Below are positions 4,547-6,142 of a stretch of DNA of 6,142 nt, in pieces; the stretch's first letter is position 1; every line of letters begins with the position of its first letter. The translations under genes and the position numbers were made by a program. Below the pieces are notes generated by a model. It had not been told where the DNA came from. It made no database searches and worked only from the letters and a program-made list of their open reading frames with translations. The DNA is from Acinetobacter sp. N54.MGS-139 (GTDB lineage Bacteria > Pseudomonadota > Gammaproteobacteria > Burkholderiales > Burkholderiaceae_F). The stretch lies in assembly GCA_000980495.1 (NCBI GenBank), contig LARN01000069.1:1-6142 (forward strand), written 5' to 3'.

Positions 4547-6142
4547 ATGCAAATACTCAAACTCTCATTTGAAAATATCAATTCCTTGAAGGGCGCCTGG
4601 ACTATTGATTTTCAAGCACCGGATTTTCGCTCCGGCATTTTTGCGATTGTCGGCCCGACCGGTAGCGGTAAGACTACGATTTTGGATGCAATTTGTTTGG
4701 CCCTTTACGGACACACGCCCCGTATCGGCTCGATTACTCAGAATGCCAACGAAGTCATGAACCGAGACTGCGACAGCTGTCGGAGCAGTTTGGAGTTCCA
4801 AACACTTAGCGGACGTTATCGTGCGACCTGGAGTCAAAAGAAACAGAAGAACTTTGATAAGACCGGCAAATACGGACAAGTGGTGTCCACAATGGAAAAG
4901 TTTGAGGACGGCTGCTGGATTCCCATTACCGACGGAAGCAAGGTAACGAGTAAAAAGCAGGAAGTCCAAAAAATCATCGGTCTAAGTTTCGATCAATTTA
5001 AGCGCTCTGTCATGCTTTCTCAGGGTGACTTTGCGGCTTTCCTTAAATCGAAACCGAATGAAAGAGCACAAACGCTTGAACAGATCACAGGAACTCAGAT
5101 TTATTCACTCCTCTCCACAAAAGTTTACGATCTCGCCGAAGAACAAAAGAAGCTTTTCGAGGACAAGCAGAGAGAAGTCGAACTCAGTCCGGTCCTTGAC
5201 GATGCTGTCGTCCTAACGAAGCAGGAGCAGTTGAAAGGTATAACTGAAGAGGCAAAAGTCCTTGAAACTCAAATAAGCAAAATTGAAAAAGAATCTCGCT
5301 GGATTAGTGAGACTGCCGAGCTTAGGAATCAGTTTTTAAGGGTAAAGGCCGAGCTTGAACGTTTGAAGGAAAACCGGAATGAATTCTTCCGGAAGGAAAA
5401 TGTTGTCCGACTTGCAGAACATGCTCAAAATATTCTTCCAATATTTAACACGCTAATCGATAAGCAATCACTCCGTGAAGACTCGATCAAAGAGAAGTCT
5501 GCTGCGGAGAACGAATTAGTTAACGCGACAAAGTCTCTTAAAGAGAAGGACTTCAATTTCAAGGCAGCAGAGGAGGCCTTGAACAATGAGAACCTTCAAA
5601 AACCGAAGAAATTAGCCCTGTTCTCGCAAATCGAGTTCTTGGACGCCGAAATTTCTCCGCTTATAAAATCCAGCAGACTCGCACAAGAAGAAAAAATTAA
5701 ATTAGAAAACGAGACTTCCGATTGTAAGGATCATCTCAATAAAGCCAAAGAGGATATACGGAAGTTAGAAGAAGACCGTGAGAAACGAGACCTTGAGAGA
5801 AAAGAAGATATTAAAGGCGCATTTCTTTATCAGCGGAAGGACGAATTAAGGGACTGCAAAATCACCGCCGAAACCCTTTCAGCAGCATTAGCAGACGCCG
5901 AAGGAAAAGCAGATAAAGCAAGCGAGACCGTCAAATCACAGGAAAAAGAAGCAGAGGCGCTCAGAATCCGGAAGGAAAAAATAGCTTCAGTAATTGAGGC
6001 GGACAAAGTATTACTTAAAGAAGCGGAAAAGCGTTTAAGTGAAATTCTTGACGGAAAGACCCTCGATGAACTTACGCAAGAGCAACTGAGCTTTTCAGAG
6101 CAAATTCCGTTGCTTGAAGCCGTCAAATCTGCGCTCAAAGCC
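4547..6142 (+). CDS. sbcC: Exonuclease SbcCD, ATPase subunit SbcC (N-terminal part; cut by window end)
   Basis: The frame is open from ATG 4547 to the last base, 532 codons without a stop; full SbcC is about 1000 residues, so roughly half is present. The head begins with the Rad50/SMC strand MQILKLSFENINSLKG (1-16), Walker A GPTGSGKT (36-43), ILDAICLALYG (45-55), and the Q-loop block MLSQGDFAAFLKSKPNER (156-173). From about residue 190 the sequence becomes very rich in Glu, Lys, Gln and Leu with heptad-like spacing, the ascending arm of the long coiled coil. The zinc hook, second coiled-coil arm, signature motif and Walker B lie beyond the window. It binds and hydrolyses ATP to control SbcD's access to DNA. 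AAGGAAG (4536-4542) gives a good ribosome binding site four bases before the ATG. I translated the frame throughout and saw no frameshift. Confidence 0.96.
   Translation, partial: MQILKLSFENINSLKGAWTIDFQAPDFRSGIFAIVGPTGSGKTTILDAICLALYGHTPRIGSITQNANEVMNRDCDSCRSSLEFQTLSGRYRATWSQKKQKNFDKTGKYGQVVSTMEKFEDGCWIPITDGSKVTSKKQEVQKIIGLSFDQFKRSVMLSQGDFAAFLKSKPNERAQTLEQITGTQIYSLLSTKVYDLAEEQKKLFEDKQREVELSPVLDDAVVLTKQEQLKGITEEAKVLETQISKIEKESRWISETAELRNQFLRVKAELERLKENRNEFFRKENVVRLAEHAQNILPIFNTLIDKQSLREDSIKEKSAAENELVNATKSLKEKDFNFKAAEEALNNENLQKPKKLALFSQIEFLDAEISPLIKSSRLAQEEKIKLENETSDCKDHLNKAKEDIRKLEEDREKRDLERKEDIKGAFLYQRKDELRDCKITAETLSAALADAEGKADKASETVKSQEKEAEALRIRKEKIASVIEADKVLLKEAEKRLSEILDGKTLDELTQEQLSFSEQIPLLEAVKSALKA

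Noticed and set aside
4769..4780. CxxC (C75-D-S-C78) in SbcC as a possible zinc hook
   Set aside because: It lies in the globular ATPase head, near residue 75. The true hook sits at the tip of the coiled coil around the middle of the protein, near or beyond the window end.
4565..4969. A 134-codon minus-strand open frame inside sbcC
   Set aside because: It is fully antisense to the conserved SbcC head domain, whose Walker A and Q-loop motifs are in the other frame; no family features.

Overview
The window looks like chromosomal DNA of a moderate-GC betaproteobacterium. The best taxonomic clue is the first ~73 bases. They are the 3' part of a 5S rRNA whose core (ACAGTGAAACGCCTCCACGC, then CGCCGATGATAGT) matches the form I know from Burkholderiales. 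Base composition is well below that of Burkholderia or Ralstonia, so a gut-type Sutterellaceae relative (Sutterella or Parasutterella-like) is my guess. This is inference and was not tested by a search.

Layout. (1) 1-170: the end of an rRNA operon on the + strand with its intrinsic terminator, facing the terminator of a minus-strand gene. (2) 184-2021, minus strand: a LysR-type regulator followed 83 bases later by an L-aspartate dehydrogenase family oxidoreductase, probably a small regulator-plus-enzyme unit. (3) 2022-2404: a 383-base intergenic region with no credible protein gene. It holds a strong plus-strand intrinsic terminator with a plausible promoter upstream, best read as a candidate ~80-nt small RNA or as an attenuator, and then a ~115-base leader in front of the next gene. 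(4) 2405-3154, plus strand: a stand-alone ABC transporter ATPase with a GTG start and its own terminator. (5) 3201-3310: a short regulatory gap with two ACGAC/GTCGT inverted repeats. (6) 3311-6142, plus strand: sbcD and sbcC, the two subunits of the SbcCD (Mre11/Rad50-like) nuclease; sbcC runs off the window after 532 codons.

How the genes fit together. sbcD and sbcC form a clear operon (18-base gap, own ribosome binding site) for processing hairpin and blocked DNA ends. The aspartate dehydrogenase would interconvert aspartate and oxaloacetate with release of ammonia, or feed iminoaspartate to NAD synthesis; the LysR protein is the obvious candidate regulator. The ABC ATPase is bounded by a divergent gene and a terminator with no permease beside it, so its partner must be elsewhere. 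I see no mobile element, CRISPR array, tRNA or phage gene. The item most likely to be undescribed is the candidate small RNA at about 2086-2165.
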